DNA from: an uncultured Flavobacteriales bacterium | GTDB taxonomy: Bacteria > Bacteroidota > Bacteroidia > Flavobacteriales > Crocinitomicaceae | NCBI GenBank assembly: GCA_946479285.1 | Contig: CAMLFH010000008.1 | Location: 124,001 to 188,000 of the forward strand | Reading direction: 5' to 3' | Length of the DNA: 64,000 nt | In this document: positions 16,582-25,482 of the stretch, piece by piece | Layout of the letters: each line of letters begins with the position of its first letter | Numbering within the stretch: position 1 is the first letter of the stretch | Made by a program: the position numbers and the translations under genes | Notes under the pieces: generated by a model | Database searches by the model: none | What the model was told of the DNA's origin: nothing | The model's input: only the letters and a program-made list of their open reading frames with translations

Positions 16582-17028
16582 TTATTTTGAGAACAAGCGG
16601 TGTTTGAGCGGGATCTTTTGAAGAAAATAATCCTCTTTCATCAGAAAGAACCAATTATTTCCGGCATCCGATGAAATGGCGTACAATTCATACGCTTTAT
16701 CGGACACATCTGATGAATCCTTTTGAATAGTGTATTTACGTTCAATCCAGTCGCCCTGATTTTTCATATCTCTGAATAATGGATTGTATAAATTAACGCC
16801 TTTTTCTTGAGTATTGCTAAAATGGCTTATAAAATTTGAATCTCCCAAAGAAGTATAATACCGAACAACGGCAGGATGACTCAAGCCCGCATATTCCAGC
16901 GTATTATTTGAATTGTATGCTTTTACGTATTTGCTTAGCTGCTTATTGAGCTTGTTTTCCTGCTCTGCAGATAGGGTGCAGGAGAAAGCAAGAAGAAGAA
17001 CAAGCAGGAAGTTTGAAAGTTTTAGCAC
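16582..17028 (-). CDS. Small secreted protein of unknown function (148 aa)
   Basis: A 148-aa protein starting at GTG (17028), the only start that preserves the signal peptide VLKLSNFLLVLLLAFSCTLS. A Cys at the end of the hydrophobic stretch gives a poor lipobox, so soluble periplasmic is as likely as lipoprotein. The mature part (LNKQLSKYVKAYNSNNTLEY, then AGLSHPAVVRYYTSLGDSNF) resembles the helix-then-sheet layout of NTF2-like domains, but I cannot assign a family. It is first in a three-gene run with the PorV-like and HhH-barrel genes. Confidence 0.72.
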   Translation of the reverse strand: MLKLSNFLLVLLLAFSCTLSAEQENKLNKQLSKYVKAYNSNNTLEYAGLSHPAVVRYYTSLGDSNFISHFSNTQEKGVNLYNPLFRDMKNQGDWIERKYTIQKDSSDVSDKAYELYAISSDAGNNWFFLMKEDYFLQKIPLKHRLFSK

Positions 17029-17065
17029 GAATTATCAGTTTTGTCTGCTACTAAAATTAATTTTT

Positions 17066-17293
17066 TTATTGAAAATAACGCAGGATTTCTTCTTCAGTCA
17101 TTGGGATATAATTAAATGAGCACGAAATCATATCCTGAATACGCAGTTTTTCCGGGAACTGAACGGCATGAATAGTTTGGTGTTGAGGATTTCCCTGGGT
17201 AAGTGTTACTTCGATAAACAAGTCGGCACTTTCTATTTTGTAAAAGCGGGCAAAACCATCCAGTTTGCGGTATATAGGGAAAGTTGTTTCCAT
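17066..17293 (-). CDS. Conserved-looking small cytoplasmic protein (75 aa)
   Basis: A 75-aa protein, METTFPIYRKLDGFARFYKI at the start and MTEEEILRYFQ at the end, no signal peptide. Ordered-looking mix of aromatic and acidic residues supports a real gene, and it starts just beyond a strong palindrome that separates it from the OmpA-family gene. No family recognised. A second open frame at 17112-17300 overlaps it and looks like noise. Confidence 0.6.
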   Translation of the reverse strand: METTFPIYRKLDGFARFYKIESADLFIEVTLTQGNPQHQTIHAVQFPEKLRIQDMISCSFNYIPMTEEEILRYFQ

Positions 17294-17305
17294 GGTTCAA
17301 TGTGA

Positions 17306-17343
17306 AAAACGTAGGGGCGCGATTAATCGCGCCCCTACGTTTT
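17306..17343. repeat. 38-bp perfect palindrome (GTAGG...CCTAC family)
   Basis: The core at 17311-17338 begins GTAGGGGCGCGATT and ends AATCGCGCCCCTAC; AAAAC/GTTTT flanks extend perfect symmetry to 38 bp. It begins 17 bp past the stop of the OmpA-family gene. On the minus strand a T-run follows, so the RNA could act as an intrinsic terminator. It is the most perfect of about seven related copies in the window. Confidence 0.85.
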
Positions 17344-17359
17344 ATGTCGAATTGTAATT

Positions 17360-18532
17360 TTAGTTCACCTTAAAGACCACTCGTCTTCCTTTTGCAAGTT
17401 TCAGGTCGTCATCGTCACCTTCCTTGATCTCAGGACTTGGGACGTCACTTCCTTTACTTTCTGATTTCAATCTTCCGGCAGCAATTCCTTTGGATTGCAG
17501 GTATTCCTTAATAACCTGGTTACGCTTTGTATCCATGTCTGCATAGAAATCTTTCTTCTCAGCCAGCTTATCTTCCTCCTCGTTGTTGTGTCCGATTACG
17601 GTAATTGTCATATTCGGATTTTCAGTCAATACTTTTGCAACGATATCCAAAGCAGCTTTTGCCTGCGGAGTCAGGTATGTTTTACCAAATCCGAAATAAA
17701 TTTCCTGTTTTTCGATACGATCCTTTGTCGACATTTTATCATTGTCAGCAACTTGTTTCATGTAAACAGTCGGAGAAAGCTCATTTTTGTCTTTATCAGC
17801 ATCGTAACATTTACAGTCTTCGTTTGCATCCAGCATAGTTACAACTACATCATCGATGTAATAGTAAGCTGCCACGATTTGAGTGATTTTTGAATCTTTC
17901 GGTTTTTTGTTCGTTTCGTATTTCGTATCCTGGTCAGAAGTGAAATTACCGATTGTCAGGAATTTTTCACCTCCTTCAGCTTTGTACGAAGCACAAACTT
18001 TTTCCCAGTTGTAAGTAGCATTGAATACTTTGTTGTCCGGGTGCTGAATTTGAGTCTGATCAATCAAATGCACTTTTTGGTCTGTTCCGAATTCTTTTTT
18101 TGAAATATTCGCCCCGATTTGGTTGCAGGAATATTTAGAAGCTTCAGACATAGAAACATAGAAGGAGATACAATAGGTCACATCTTTTTTCAAAGGTGTT
18201 TTCAATTTGGTCATAATATATGTTCTTGGAAGCTTATTTCCGTAAGAAAAAGCAAAGATTCCGGCATAATTTTCACCTTCTTTTGCGTTTTCTTTTCCGT
18301 AAGCATTGTCAGGAGCACCTACATCAGGAATTTTAGAATCACTTAAAAAGTAATCAGCTCTTGCACCTGTAGGAGATTTCCATCCGGTTGCCAAATCAAT
18401 TTGACCTAGTTTTTTAGGTTTTCCGGCATTGGACTCAAACCCGCCGTTATCTACCAGGTTATCTCCTGTTTGCGCTGATGCAATAAGTGGTAATCCAATT
18501 AAAGCAATGAATGCAAGTTGTTTTAGTTTCAT
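17360..18532 (-). CDS. OmpA-family outer-membrane protein
   Basis: A 390-aa protein. I start it at the ATG at 18532 (MKLKQLAFIALIGLPLIASA signal peptide), 1 bp after the hemE stop; an ATG 15 bp upstream would overlap hemE and lengthen the n-region. The N-terminal half (NLVDNGGFESNAG onwards) is a carbohydrate-binding-like beta-sandwich. Residues about 275-390 are an OmpA C-terminal peptidoglycan-binding domain (IYFGFGKTYLTPQAKAALDI, then ITVIGHNNEEED and AKGRRVVFKV). The usual domain helix motif is replaced by an acidic loop (EEEDKLAEKKDFYADMDTKR). It probably anchors the outer membrane to peptidoglycan. Co-directional with hemE but functionally unrelated. Confidence 0.85.
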   Translation of the reverse strand: MKLKQLAFIALIGLPLIASAQTGDNLVDNGGFESNAGKPKKLGQIDLATGWKSPTGARADYFLSDSKIPDVGAPDNAYGKENAKEGENYAGIFAFSYGNKLPRTYIMTKLKTPLKKDVTYCISFYVSMSEASKYSCNQIGANISKKEFGTDQKVHLIDQTQIQHPDNKVFNATYNWEKVCASYKAEGGEKFLTIGNFTSDQDTKYETNKKPKDSKITQIVAAYYYIDDVVVTMLDANEDCKCYDADKDKNELSPTVYMKQVADNDKMSTKDRIEKQEIYFGFGKTYLTPQAKAALDIVAKVLTENPNMTITVIGHNNEEEDKLAEKKDFYADMDTKRNQVIKEYLQSKGIAAGRLKSESKGSDVPSPEIKEGDDDDLKLAKGRRVVFKVN

Positions 18533-18533
18533 A

Positions 18534-19571
18534 CTATTTGGTTTCATAAGATTTTACAGTTTTAATGAATGTTTTAACCTTTTCTGGGTCGACATCCGGA
18601 TAAACACCGTGGCCTAAGTTAACAATATGTCTTTTATTATTGCCGAACGAATTTAACATTTTTATCGTTTCAGCCTCAATACTTTGATGAGAACCGTATA
18701 AAGCACACGGGTCCAAATTGCCCTGAAGCGTTTTGGAATCGCCCACCAAAGATCTCATAACAGGAATATCCATGTTCCAATCGAGCCCAATTGTATTACA
18801 ATCTAGTTTCGCTAAAGCAGGAATGGATGTGATAGCTCCTTTCGAAAATAAGGTAACGGGAACATCTTCAATAGCTGCTGCTATTTGAGATAAATAGGGA
18901 AGAGAGAAAGTGGCGTACTGCTCTGTTCCTAAAATTCCTGCCCATGAATCGAAAACTTGTATCATACTTGCTCCGGCTTTAACCTGTGCTTTTAAATAAG
19001 CGATTGTAACATCTGTGACGTGCTGTAACAATTGATGTGCCAAAGTAGGATTCGTATACAATAACTTCTTTGCCTCGCTGAATGTTTTTGATCCATGTCC
19101 TTCTACCATGTAACAGAGAATAGTCCATGGTGCGCCTGCAAATCCGATTACCGGAACACGTCCATTCAATTGTTTTACAGTTAGTTTGATTGCTTCAAGT
19201 ACATAACCCAAACGATCTTCCACGTCAAAATCAAACTCCAGTCTTTTGGCATCTTCTTCCGAACGGATAGTATGCTCGAACCATGGTCCGCGCTTCTCAA
19301 TCATTTGGTAAGGAACGTTCATAGCTTCCGGGATCACCAAAATATCTGAAAAGATAATGGCTGCATCTACATCCAGGATATCTACCGGTTGAATGGTTAC
19401 TTCAGCCGCCAGTGCCGGATTCTCAACCAATTCTTTAAATCCGCTCACACTTTCGCGTACTGCGCGGTATTCCGGTAAAATTCTTCCAGCCTGACGCATT
19501 AACCAAACCGGGTAACGTTCAATATCTTCGCCTTTTGCAGCACGTAAGATTAAATCATTTTGCAAATTCAT
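18534..19571 (-). CDS. hemE: Uroporphyrinogen decarboxylase
   Basis: A 345-aa protein of normal length with the family signature [20 protein letters not shown] near the N-terminus and [16 protein letters not shown] in the middle. It decarboxylates the four acetate side chains of uroporphyrinogen III to give coproporphyrinogen III in haem synthesis, in the cytoplasm. No other haem gene adjoins it. A TAnnTTTG element (19577-19584) lies only about 6 bp before the ATG, suggesting a very short or absent leader. Confidence 0.97.
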   Translation of the reverse strand: MNLQNDLILRAAKGEDIERYPVWLMRQAGRILPEYRAVRESVSGFKELVENPALAAEVTIQPVDILDVDAAIIFSDILVIPEAMNVPYQMIEKRGPWFEHTIRSEEDAKRLEFDFDVEDRLGYVLEAIKLTVKQLNGRVPVIGFAGAPWTILCYMVEGHGSKTFSEAKKLLYTNPTLAHQLLQHVTDVTIAYLKAQVKAGASMIQVFDSWAGILGTEQYATFSLPYLSQIAAAIEDVPVTLFSKGAITSIPALAKLDCNTIGLDWNMDIPVMRSLVGDSKTLQGNLDPCALYGSHQSIEAETIKMLNSFGNNKRHIVNLGHGVYPDVDPEKVKTFIKTVKSYETK

Positions 19572-19576
19572 TGATG

Positions 19577-19584
19577 CAAAAATA
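19577..19584 (-). promoter_or_regulatory. Candidate -7 element for hemE
   Basis: On the minus strand the bases read TATTTTTG, a perfect TAnnTTTG. The spacing to the ATG at 19571 predicts a transcript starting at or next to the start codon. No clear TTG -33 box at 17-23 nt was found. Confidence 0.4.
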
Positions 19585-19587
19585 CAT

Positions 19588-19690
19588 TTTTTTCACCGCT
19601 AAGGCGCAGAGGATGCTAATCAAAATTCAAACCTTTGCGCTCTTTGCTCCTTCGCTGAAGCTACGGCGTAAGCGTTCATTCTTTGCGGTT
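19588..19690. repeat. Degenerate 'CTTTGCG...' intergenic repeats between hemE and ung
   Basis: The 140-bp hemE-ung gap contains TTCACCGCTAAGGCGCAGAG followed by ACCTTTGCGCTCTTTGC and TTCTTTGCGGTT. These are partial inverted and direct copies of a motif I know as frequent between Bacteroidota genes. They are interrupted by CCTTCGCTGAAGCTACGGCG, itself related to a second short repeat found near argS (28741-28775). This looks like one repeat nested in another. Confidence 0.5.
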
Positions 19691-19711
19691 ATACAACCTG
19701 ACAGTCTTTAT

Positions 19712-20386
19712 TTAAGCCCACTTGATTGGCGTTTTTCCGTTCTTTTCCAAAATCCCATTAATCGTTGAGAAAGGCTTGCTGCCGAAAAATCCGCGATATG
19801 CCGAAAGCGGTGAAGGGTGCGGAGCTTTCAGAATGAAATGCTTGTTCGCATCTACCCTCGAAGCTTTTGCCTGTGCCGGAGATCCCCACAACACAAAAAT
19901 CACTCCTTCTAATTGATCATTGATAGTCTGGATCACATCATCGGTAAACTTTTCCCAGCCCTGGTTTGCATGAGAAAGCGGATGGCCTTCTCTTACGGTA
20001 AGGATTGAATTCAATAACAAAACGCCTTGTTGCGCCCAATGGTTCAAATCCCCATTCGGAGGTGCCGGAATCCCCAGATCGTCTTCCAGTTCCTTGAAAA
20101 TGTTCTGAAGACTTTTAGGTAATGGCCGAACATGAACATCACAACTGAAACACAATCCGTGTGCATGACCGCGGGTAGGATAAGGGTCCTGTCCCAAAAT
20201 CACCACTTTGAGCTGATCAAACGGACAACTGTCGAAAGCCCTGAAAATATGCTTTCCTTCCGGGAAGATCTGATTGGGAAAACGCTGATATTCCTCTTTG
20301 ACAAAACCAGCCAATTTTTCAAAATAAGGAGCTTCAAACGATTGCTGAAGTACCTTTTTCCAAGATTGATCAATAGAAACTTTCAT
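19712..20386 (-). CDS. ung: Uracil-DNA glycosylase, family 1
   Basis: A 224-aa protein with the catalytic water-activating motif GQDPYP at 65-70 (Asp67) and the C-terminal HPSPLSAYRGFFGSKPFS intercalation loop with its catalytic His. Both are diagnostic of family-1 UDG, which removes uracil from DNA to start base-excision repair. The usual GQDPYH reads GQDPYP here; the essential Asp is present. Length is normal. It stands alone on the minus strand, divergent from the PorP/SprF gene 55 bp away. Confidence 0.97.
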   Translation of the reverse strand: MKVSIDQSWKKVLQQSFEAPYFEKLAGFVKEEYQRFPNQIFPEGKHIFRAFDSCPFDQLKVVILGQDPYPTRGHAHGLCFSCDVHVRPLPKSLQNIFKELEDDLGIPAPPNGDLNHWAQQGVLLLNSILTVREGHPLSHANQGWEKFTDDVIQTINDQLEGVIFVLWGSPAQAKASRVDANKHFILKAPHPSPLSAYRGFFGSKPFSTINGILEKNGKTPIKWA

Positions 20387-20441
20387 TCAGCTAAGATAAT
20401 TAATCTGATTTTACTATGTTCGCGATCTGAAATCTAAATCG

Positions 20442-21335
20442 ATGTATCTAACACGCTTTTTTACCACAACAATCCTCGGATTACTTATAGTAAACAACTC
20501 TTTTTCCCAGCAGGAACCGAGATCTGCGTTTTTCTGGAACCAATATATGCATACGAATCCAGCGATGACAGGAGCCATTTATCGTCATCATGCAAACGTG
20601 CAATGGCGCAACCAGTGGACAAAAACAAATGGTGCGCCAACGACTTTGTGGGCAAATTATGCTGCTAAAATTGATAAAATCAACAGTGGAATTGGCGTGA
20701 GTTATGAGTATCACGTGGTTGGTTTGAATAAATCGCATACAGCTTTGCTTTCTTATGCGTATCATATTCCGATCAAAAACATGTTTTTATCATTTGGAGC
20801 TTCTGCAGGGATAAAAACATTGAAAATTGAAGCCAGTCAGTTTCTTTTTTCTTCCCAAACTCCTGATCCGATGTTTCAGGATAGGCAGTTGAAACCAATT
20901 TTTCAATGTGATTTTGGGGTTGCTTTGCATGGGGAGAAATGGAATGTTGGTTTGAGTGCGACACAGTTGAACGGCGGAACATTCAAAGATTCTATTTTTC
21001 CATATAATGTAGAACCTCATTTTTGGTTTTTTGGAGATTATACATTCGACTTAGGGGAAAAGTGGAAATTAACACAGAGAATTCAATCCTATACAGATGG
21101 GCAGAAAATAGCTTCTACCATTGCATTAGTAGCATCAGTTAAAGATCGTTTGTGGTTTGGTGCCGCTAGTACAATTCCCGCAGGCGGAGGAAGATTTTCA
21201 GCAGGGCCTGTGATTGGTTACGACATTGTTGGGAAATTTCGAATAGGTTATGCTTACGAATATGTGTTCAATAACGGACCTTCGATTGGTAACGATGGAA
21301 CCCACGAAATCATCCTTTCTTACCAGCTGAAATAA
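20442..21335 (+). CDS. PorP/SprF-family T9SS-associated outer-membrane protein
   Basis: A 297-aa protein with signal peptide (MYLTRFFTTTILGLLIVNNS, cleavage near SFSQ), then SAFFWNQYMHTNPAMTGAIY. The 'Q.....NPA.aG' opening and Gly/aromatic barrel strands define the PorP/SprF family. Members are outer-membrane barrels needed for surface placement of proteins with the type-B gliding C-terminal domain. Two such substrates are encoded at 38895 and 41671 but are not adjacent, so partnership with them is only possible. Stands alone, upstream of prfC. Confidence 0.9.
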   Translation: MYLTRFFTTTILGLLIVNNSFSQQEPRSAFFWNQYMHTNPAMTGAIYRHHANVQWRNQWTKTNGAPTTLWANYAAKIDKINSGIGVSYEYHVVGLNKSHTALLSYAYHIPIKNMFLSFGASAGIKTLKIEASQFLFSSQTPDPMFQDRQLKPIFQCDFGVALHGEKWNVGLSATQLNGGTFKDSIFPYNVEPHFWFFGDYTFDLGEKWKLTQRIQSYTDGQKIASTIALVASVKDRLWFGAASTIPAGGGRFSAGPVIGYDIVGKFRIGYAYEYVFNNGPSIGNDGTHEIILSYQLK

Positions 21336-21505
21336 TTCCAATTTTAGAATTTGCCGGTTGAAAATTCTGGAATTCGAGAATTCGCTTGTTTGCAAAGATG
21401 CGAACAGATTCAGACTTATGTTATTGATTTTAAATCGATTGATCTTTTATTTTAACAACTTGAAATCAGCAATTTTGCTTTTGAAAAACGAGAGCACGAA
21501 ACTCC

Positions 21506-21540
21506 AATTCGGTATTCGTAATTCGTAATTCGGAATTAAT
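21506..21540. repeat. AATTCGTAATTCGTAATTC-type AT repeat
   Basis: Imperfect tandem ATTCGTA/ATTCGGA units upstream of prfC. The same motif recurs in both arms of the inverted repeat between 23668 and 23794. Confidence 0.5.
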
Positions 21541-21544
21541 CAAG

Positions 21545-21552
21545 TACCTTTG
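21545..21552 (+). promoter_or_regulatory. Candidate -7 element for prfC
   Basis: TACCTTTG followed by CGCCC matches TAnnTTTG exactly. Predicted transcription start about 21559, 13 nt before the ATG at 21572. The -33 region lies in the ATTCGTA repeat and has no good TTG. Confidence 0.45.
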
Positions 21553-21571
21553 CGCCCAATAAACAGCAATC

Positions 21572-23173
21572 ATGAGCAACGACGTAGAAATTGAAAAGCG
21601 CAGAACCTTTGGAATTATCTCGCATCCCGATGCAGGTAAAACAACTCTGACTGAAAAGCTTTTGCTTTTTGGTGGTGCCATTCAGTCTGCAGGTGCTGTG
21701 AAAAATAACAAGATTAAGAAGACGGCTACTTCCGATTTCATGGAAATTGAAAAGCAGCGTGGAATTTCCGTTGCAACGTCTGTGATGGCTTTTGAATATT
21801 CAGGGAAGCAGATCAATATCCTGGATACTCCCGGTCACAAGGATTTCGCGGAAGATACTTACCGAACTCTGACAGCAGTTGATAGCGTTATTTTGGTGAT
21901 CGACTGTGCAAATGGAGTAGAGGAACAAACCAAGCGGCTGATGGAGGTTTGCCGCATGCGTAAAACGCCGGTAATCATCTTTATCAATAAAATGGACCGT
22001 GAGGGAAAAGATCCGTTCGAATTATTGGACGAATTGGAATCTTCGTTGGATATTAAAGTGCGCCCTTTGGCATGGCCGATCGGAATGGGTGACCGTTTTA
22101 AAGGAGTTTACAATATTTACGACAAGAATATCAATTTATTCGCGGCGAATAAAACAAAAATCTCTACAGATATCGTTTCACTTTCAGACATCAACTCTTC
22201 CGAGTTAGATGAATTGGTTGGAGAGAAGCCTGCTGCAGAATTGAGAGAAGAATTGGAAGTGATTGAAGGAGTTTACGATGCTTTTGATCGCGATACTTAC
22301 CTTTCGGGCGATGTTGCCCCGGTATTTTTCGGGTCGGCAGTAAACAATTTCGGAGTAAAGGAATTACTCGATACTTTCGTGCGCGTTTCACCCTCTCCAA
22401 GAGGAAGAGATACCGATTTGAAACGAGTGGAGCCCTCTGATAAGAAATTCTCCGGATTCGTCTTCAAGATTCACGCAAACCTGGATCCGAAACACCGGGA
22501 TCGGATTGCGTTTTTACGCATCGTTTCAGGAAAATTCGAAAGAAACACTTTCTACAACCACGTACGTTTAGAGAAGAAATTCAAATTCGCCAATCCAACC
22601 TCTTTCATGGCGCAGGATAAAAGCGTCATTGACGAAGCTTTCCCCGGTGATGTGATTGGGCTGTACGATACCGGAAACTTCAAAATCGGTGATACTTTAA
22701 GTGAAGGTGAAAACTTCATGTTTAAAGGAATTCCAAGTTTTTCTCCGGAAATGTTCCAGGAATTAGAAAATTTAGATCCGATGAAATCCAAGCAATTGGA
22801 AAAAGGAGTTACGCAGCTTATGGACGAAGGTGTTGCTCAAATGTTCATTCAGCAGCCCGGAAACAGAAAGATTATCGGAACTGTCGGACAACTTCAATTC
22901 GAAGTAATTGCTTACCGCTTGGAACACGAATACGGCGCTAAATGTCGATTTGTACCGAGAAATTATCACAAAGCCTGTTGGGTAACAACCGATAATGAAG
23001 ATCAGTTAAACGACTTCAAACGTGCAAAATCCCAATATTTGGCAAAAGATAAAGACGATAATCTGGTGTTCCTTGCTGAAACATCCTTCCTGCTTCAAAT
23101 GGCAGAGAAAGATTACCCGGATTTGACTTTCCACACAACCAGCGAATTTAAGTTAGAAGCAAAACACGCCTAG
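21572..23173 (+). CDS. prfC: Peptide chain release factor 3 (RF3)
   Basis: A 533-aa translational GTPase of the RF3 class. G1 [13 protein letters not shown] at about 17-29, G2 around [20 protein letters not shown]3 [16 protein letters not shown] and G4 NKMDRE are all intact. RF3 recycles RF1/RF2 from ribosomes after termination and acts in post-peptidyl-transfer quality control. The C-terminal half carries the expected domains II-III. Monocistronic; its stop codon TAG is also the first bases of a dispersed palindrome. Confidence 0.97.
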   Translation: MSNDVEIEKRRTFGIISHPDAGKTTLTEKLLLFGGAIQSAGAVKNNKIKKTATSDFMEIEKQRGISVATSVMAFEYSGKQINILDTPGHKDFAEDTYRTLTAVDSVILVIDCANGVEEQTKRLMEVCRMRKTPVIIFINKMDREGKDPFELLDELESSLDIKVRPLAWPIGMGDRFKGVYNIYDKNINLFAANKTKISTDIVSLSDINSSELDELVGEKPAAELREELEVIEGVYDAFDRDTYLSGDVAPVFFGSAVNNFGVKELLDTFVRVSPSPRGRDTDLKRVEPSDKKFSGFVFKIHANLDPKHRDRIAFLRIVSGKFERNTFYNHVRLEKKFKFANPTSFMAQDKSVIDEAFPGDVIGLYDTGNFKIGDTLSEGENFMFKGIPSFSPEMFQELENLDPMKSKQLEKGVTQLMDEGVAQMFIQQPGNRKIIGTVGQLQFEVIAYRLEHEYGAKCRFVPRNYHKACWVTTDNEDQLNDFKRAKSQYLAKDKDDNLVFLAETSFLLQMAEKDYPDLTFHTTSEFKLEAKHA

Positions 23174-23196
23174 GTACGTGATGCATCACGTGCATA
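23171..23196. repeat. GTAGG...CCTAC-family palindrome, overlapping the prfC stop
   Basis: TAGGTACGTGATGCATCACG then TGCATATG: the central CGTGATGCATCACG is a perfect 14-bp palindrome. The TAG that starts it is the prfC stop codon. A diverged copy of the dispersed family. Confidence 0.6.
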
Positions 23197-23221
23197 TGTG
23201 ATTTTAAACGCGTGCCATGTT

Positions 23222-23659
23222 TTACAATTCCGGCAATTCCTCCAGGAAAACATCCGGATTCTTGCACTCCACCATCACATGGTTTAATCCGTTTGTCATC
23301 CAGAAATAGGCTGCTTTACTTTTTTGAATGTAATTACTGGTTTGCAGAAAAACTTTTTCGTCCAGTGCTATTTCTGAAGCTTTGCATTCGATGATCAGTT
23401 TCGGATTTCCGAACGAATCAATAACTACAATGTCGCAACGCCTGTTCTGGCCGTTTATTTTCAATAAATGCTCGCTGTTGATGCGTTCAATCGGCGTTTT
23501 TTTATGATGGATGAGGTAGTGGATCACATGTTGCCGTACCCATTCTTCCGGAGTCAGCAGTAATTTCTTTCTCCGAATGACACACCAAACGAAAAAATCC
23601 TCCTTCTCTTTCGAAAGCTTTAATTGGGCAGACGGTAAATTCAACGAAGGATACGACAT
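23222..23659 (-). CDS. HsdR-N-like PD-(D/E)XK nuclease-fold protein
   Basis: A 145-aa protein with the PD-(D/E)XK core RRCDIVVIDSFGNPKLIIECKA (shown by its DIVV Asp, then ECK with Glu and Lys). It matches the stand-alone type I restriction HsdR N-terminal domain family (PF13588). No helicase or methylase neighbours are present, so it is not a restriction system. In many Flavobacteriales a protein of this type lies divergently from holA, as here, and its role is unknown. Length is normal for the stand-alone form. Confidence 0.88.
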   Translation of the reverse strand: MSYPSLNLPSAQLKLSKEKEDFFVWCVIRRKKLLLTPEEWVRQHVIHYLIHHKKTPIERINSEHLLKINGQNRRCDIVVIDSFGNPKLIIECKASEIALDEKVFLQTSNYIQKSKAAYFWMTNGLNHVMVECKNPDVFLEELPEL

Positions 23660-23667
23660 ATTAAGTA

Positions 23668-23794
23668 CAAAATTACGAATTACAAATTACCAATCAGGAA
23701 TTTATAATGGCGGAAAATTTTCCGCCGTTGTAGTATTTCTACCAATAAAATAATTCCATAATTCGCAATTCATAATTCGTAATTCGTAATTTTG
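23668..23794. repeat. Inverted-repeat element between divergent genes
   Basis: Perfect 16-bp inverted arms, CAAAATTACGAATTAC at 23668-23683 and GTAATTCGTAATTTTG at 23779-23794, enclose an 18-bp perfect palindrome GGCGGAAAATTTTCCGCC (23709-23726). Each arm ends outward in TAATTTTG, a match to the Bacteroidota -7 element, 5-9 bp from the start codon of the gene it faces (holA at 23799, HsdR-N-like at 23659). Confidence 0.6.
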
Positions 23795-23798
23795 AAAG

Positions 23799-24797
23799 AT
23801 GGATTACAAAGCACTTCTCAAAGACATTAAAAACGGCGAATTCAAGCCTTTATACGTGTTGCATGGTGAAGAGCCGTATTTCATTGATTTACTTTCGGAT
23901 GCTATCAGCGAAAATGCCGTAGATGAATCCGAAAAAGATTTCAACCTGGCAGTTTATTACGGACGCGACATAGATGCTCTGACATTGATGAGTGAAGCCC
24001 GCAGTTTTCCATTTATGGGAACACGTAAAGTGGTCATCGTTCGGGAAGCACAGGACATGAAGGATATTTATGAACTGGAAAAGTTGCTGCCTAATTTGGT
24101 GGAAAGCAATATTTTGGTTCTGTGTCATAAATACAAAGCACTCGACGGAAAGCGTAAGTTCACCAAAGAAATTGCCAATGTCGGAGTGAATTTCAAATCG
24201 GAGAAAGTCAAAGATTACAACCTCACGGAATGGATTGCAACATACGTTCGTTCCGAAGGATATGAGATCACTTCCAAAGCTGCTGCTCTATTGGGTGAGT
24301 TTTTGGGGAATGATCTTTCTAGGATTGTCAACGAGCTCGATAAACTGGCAATCGTACTGGAAAAAGGAACAAAGATCTCGGATATTCACATCGAGGAGAA
24401 CATTGGGATTTCGAAAGATTACAATGTTTTCGAATTGGTAAATGCCATTGCAATTAGGGATACCTTAAAAGCTTTCCAGATTGCTGATTACTTTGAGAAG
24501 AATCCGAAAGATCACTCGATTATTGTCGTTATTCCTTCTGTATTCAAATTATTCACCAACATGATGCGGGTACATTTCGCTCCGAACAAATCTCCGGATG
24601 CTATTGCTTCCTCTGTTGGTTTGCATCCGTTTGTAGCGAAAGAACTCATCCGCAATTGCCCGAATTTTCCGCCAAAGATCCTTGCGCGCAATGTGGAAAT
24701 TCTGCATAATTACGACCTGAAAGCGAAAGGAGTAGGGAATAGTTCTACTTCAGACGGTCAGTTGTTAAAAGAAATGTTGGTCCAAATACTCAATTGA
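23799..24797 (+). CDS. holA: DNA polymerase III subunit delta
   Basis: A 332-aa protein. The N-terminus (KNGEFKPLYVLHGEEPYFID) is the delta-subunit opening in which the P-loop-like region precedes an AAA+ fold without a functional ATPase. SFPFMGTRKVVIVREAQDMK and LGNDLSRIVNELDKLAI further match the HolA family. Delta opens the sliding clamp within the clamp loader. The TGA overlaps the rsmE ATG (TGATG), making a holA-rsmE-DUF4159 operon. Confidence 0.94.
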   Translation: MDYKALLKDIKNGEFKPLYVLHGEEPYFIDLLSDAISENAVDESEKDFNLAVYYGRDIDALTLMSEARSFPFMGTRKVVIVREAQDMKDIYELEKLLPNLVESNILVLCHKYKALDGKRKFTKEIANVGVNFKSEKVKDYNLTEWIATYVRSEGYEITSKAAALLGEFLGNDLSRIVNELDKLAIVLEKGTKISDIHIEENIGISKDYNVFELVNAIAIRDTLKAFQIADYFEKNPKDHSIIVVIPSVFKLFTNMMRVHFAPNKSPDAIASSVGLHPFVAKELIRNCPNFPPKILARNVEILHNYDLKAKGVGNSSTSDGQLLKEMLVQILN

Positions 24798-25477
24798 TGA
24801 GACGCTTTTTTCTCCTCCAAATTCCCGATACGGAAACCTTTCACCTTCCTGAAGAAGAGTCCAAACACATTGTTCGGGTTTTGCGTTCAGAAGCGGGCGA
24901 TCAGTTTTTGTTATTGAACGGTTCCGGATTAATTGTCACAGCTGAAATCGTAGACGCACATCCGAAAAAATGCCTGGTAAAAGTTGTTTCAAAAGAAGTG
25001 AAAAGCAGGTCCGTAAAAGGATTTCATTTGGCTATTGCTCCTACCAAAAACCTCGATCGTATGGAATGGATGGTGGAGAAGATCGTTGAGATTGGCGCAT
25101 CCAAATTGACTTTCCTGAATTGTGAACGATCAGAACGCATTCAGTTGAAGCTGGACCGTTTGCAGCGTGTAGCTATTTCAGCTATGAAACAGGCACAGCA
25201 TGATTTTTTACTGGAAATAGAAGAACTTCGTAACTTTTCCGATTTTGTAACCGCTAATCCGAATGGCGGAATTGCACACTGCCTGGAAGCAGAGAAAAAA
25301 TCAGTGAGTGAATTGAACCATCATTCCTGCATTCTAATCGGTCCGGAAGGAGATTTCAGTGAAACCGAAATTGAACTTGCTTTGAAACACGGTTACGAAG
25401 CTGTACATTTGGGACAATCACGATTGAGAACAGAAACGGCCGGAATGGTTGCGTGTGTTCTTGCAATTAACAGTTAA
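24797..25477 (+). CDS. rsmE: 16S rRNA (uracil-1498-N3)-methyltransferase
   Basis: A 226-aa SPOUT methyltransferase. I use the ATG at 24797 that overlaps the holA TGA; a TTG one codon earlier also opens the frame but is inferior. C-terminal ILIGPEGDFSETEIELALKH and HLGQSRLRTETAG form the knotted SAM site of the family, and the N-terminal PUA-like part has HIVRVLRSEAGDQFLL. It methylates U1498 of 16S rRNA. Length is normal. Confidence 0.96.
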   Translation: MRRFFLLQIPDTETFHLPEEESKHIVRVLRSEAGDQFLLLNGSGLIVTAEIVDAHPKKCLVKVVSKEVKSRSVKGFHLAIAPTKNLDRMEWMVEKIVEIGASKLTFLNCERSERIQLKLDRLQRVAISAMKQAQHDFLLEIEELRNFSDFVTANPNGGIAHCLEAEKKSVSELNHHSCILIGPEGDFSETEIELALKHGYEAVHLGQSRLRTETAGMVACVLAINS

Positions 25478-25482
25478 ACAGC

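Noticed and set aside
23222..23659. Restriction-modification system suggested by the HsdR-N-like domain
   Set aside because: No methylase, specificity or helicase gene nearby; this stand-alone form next to holA is common in the phylum.
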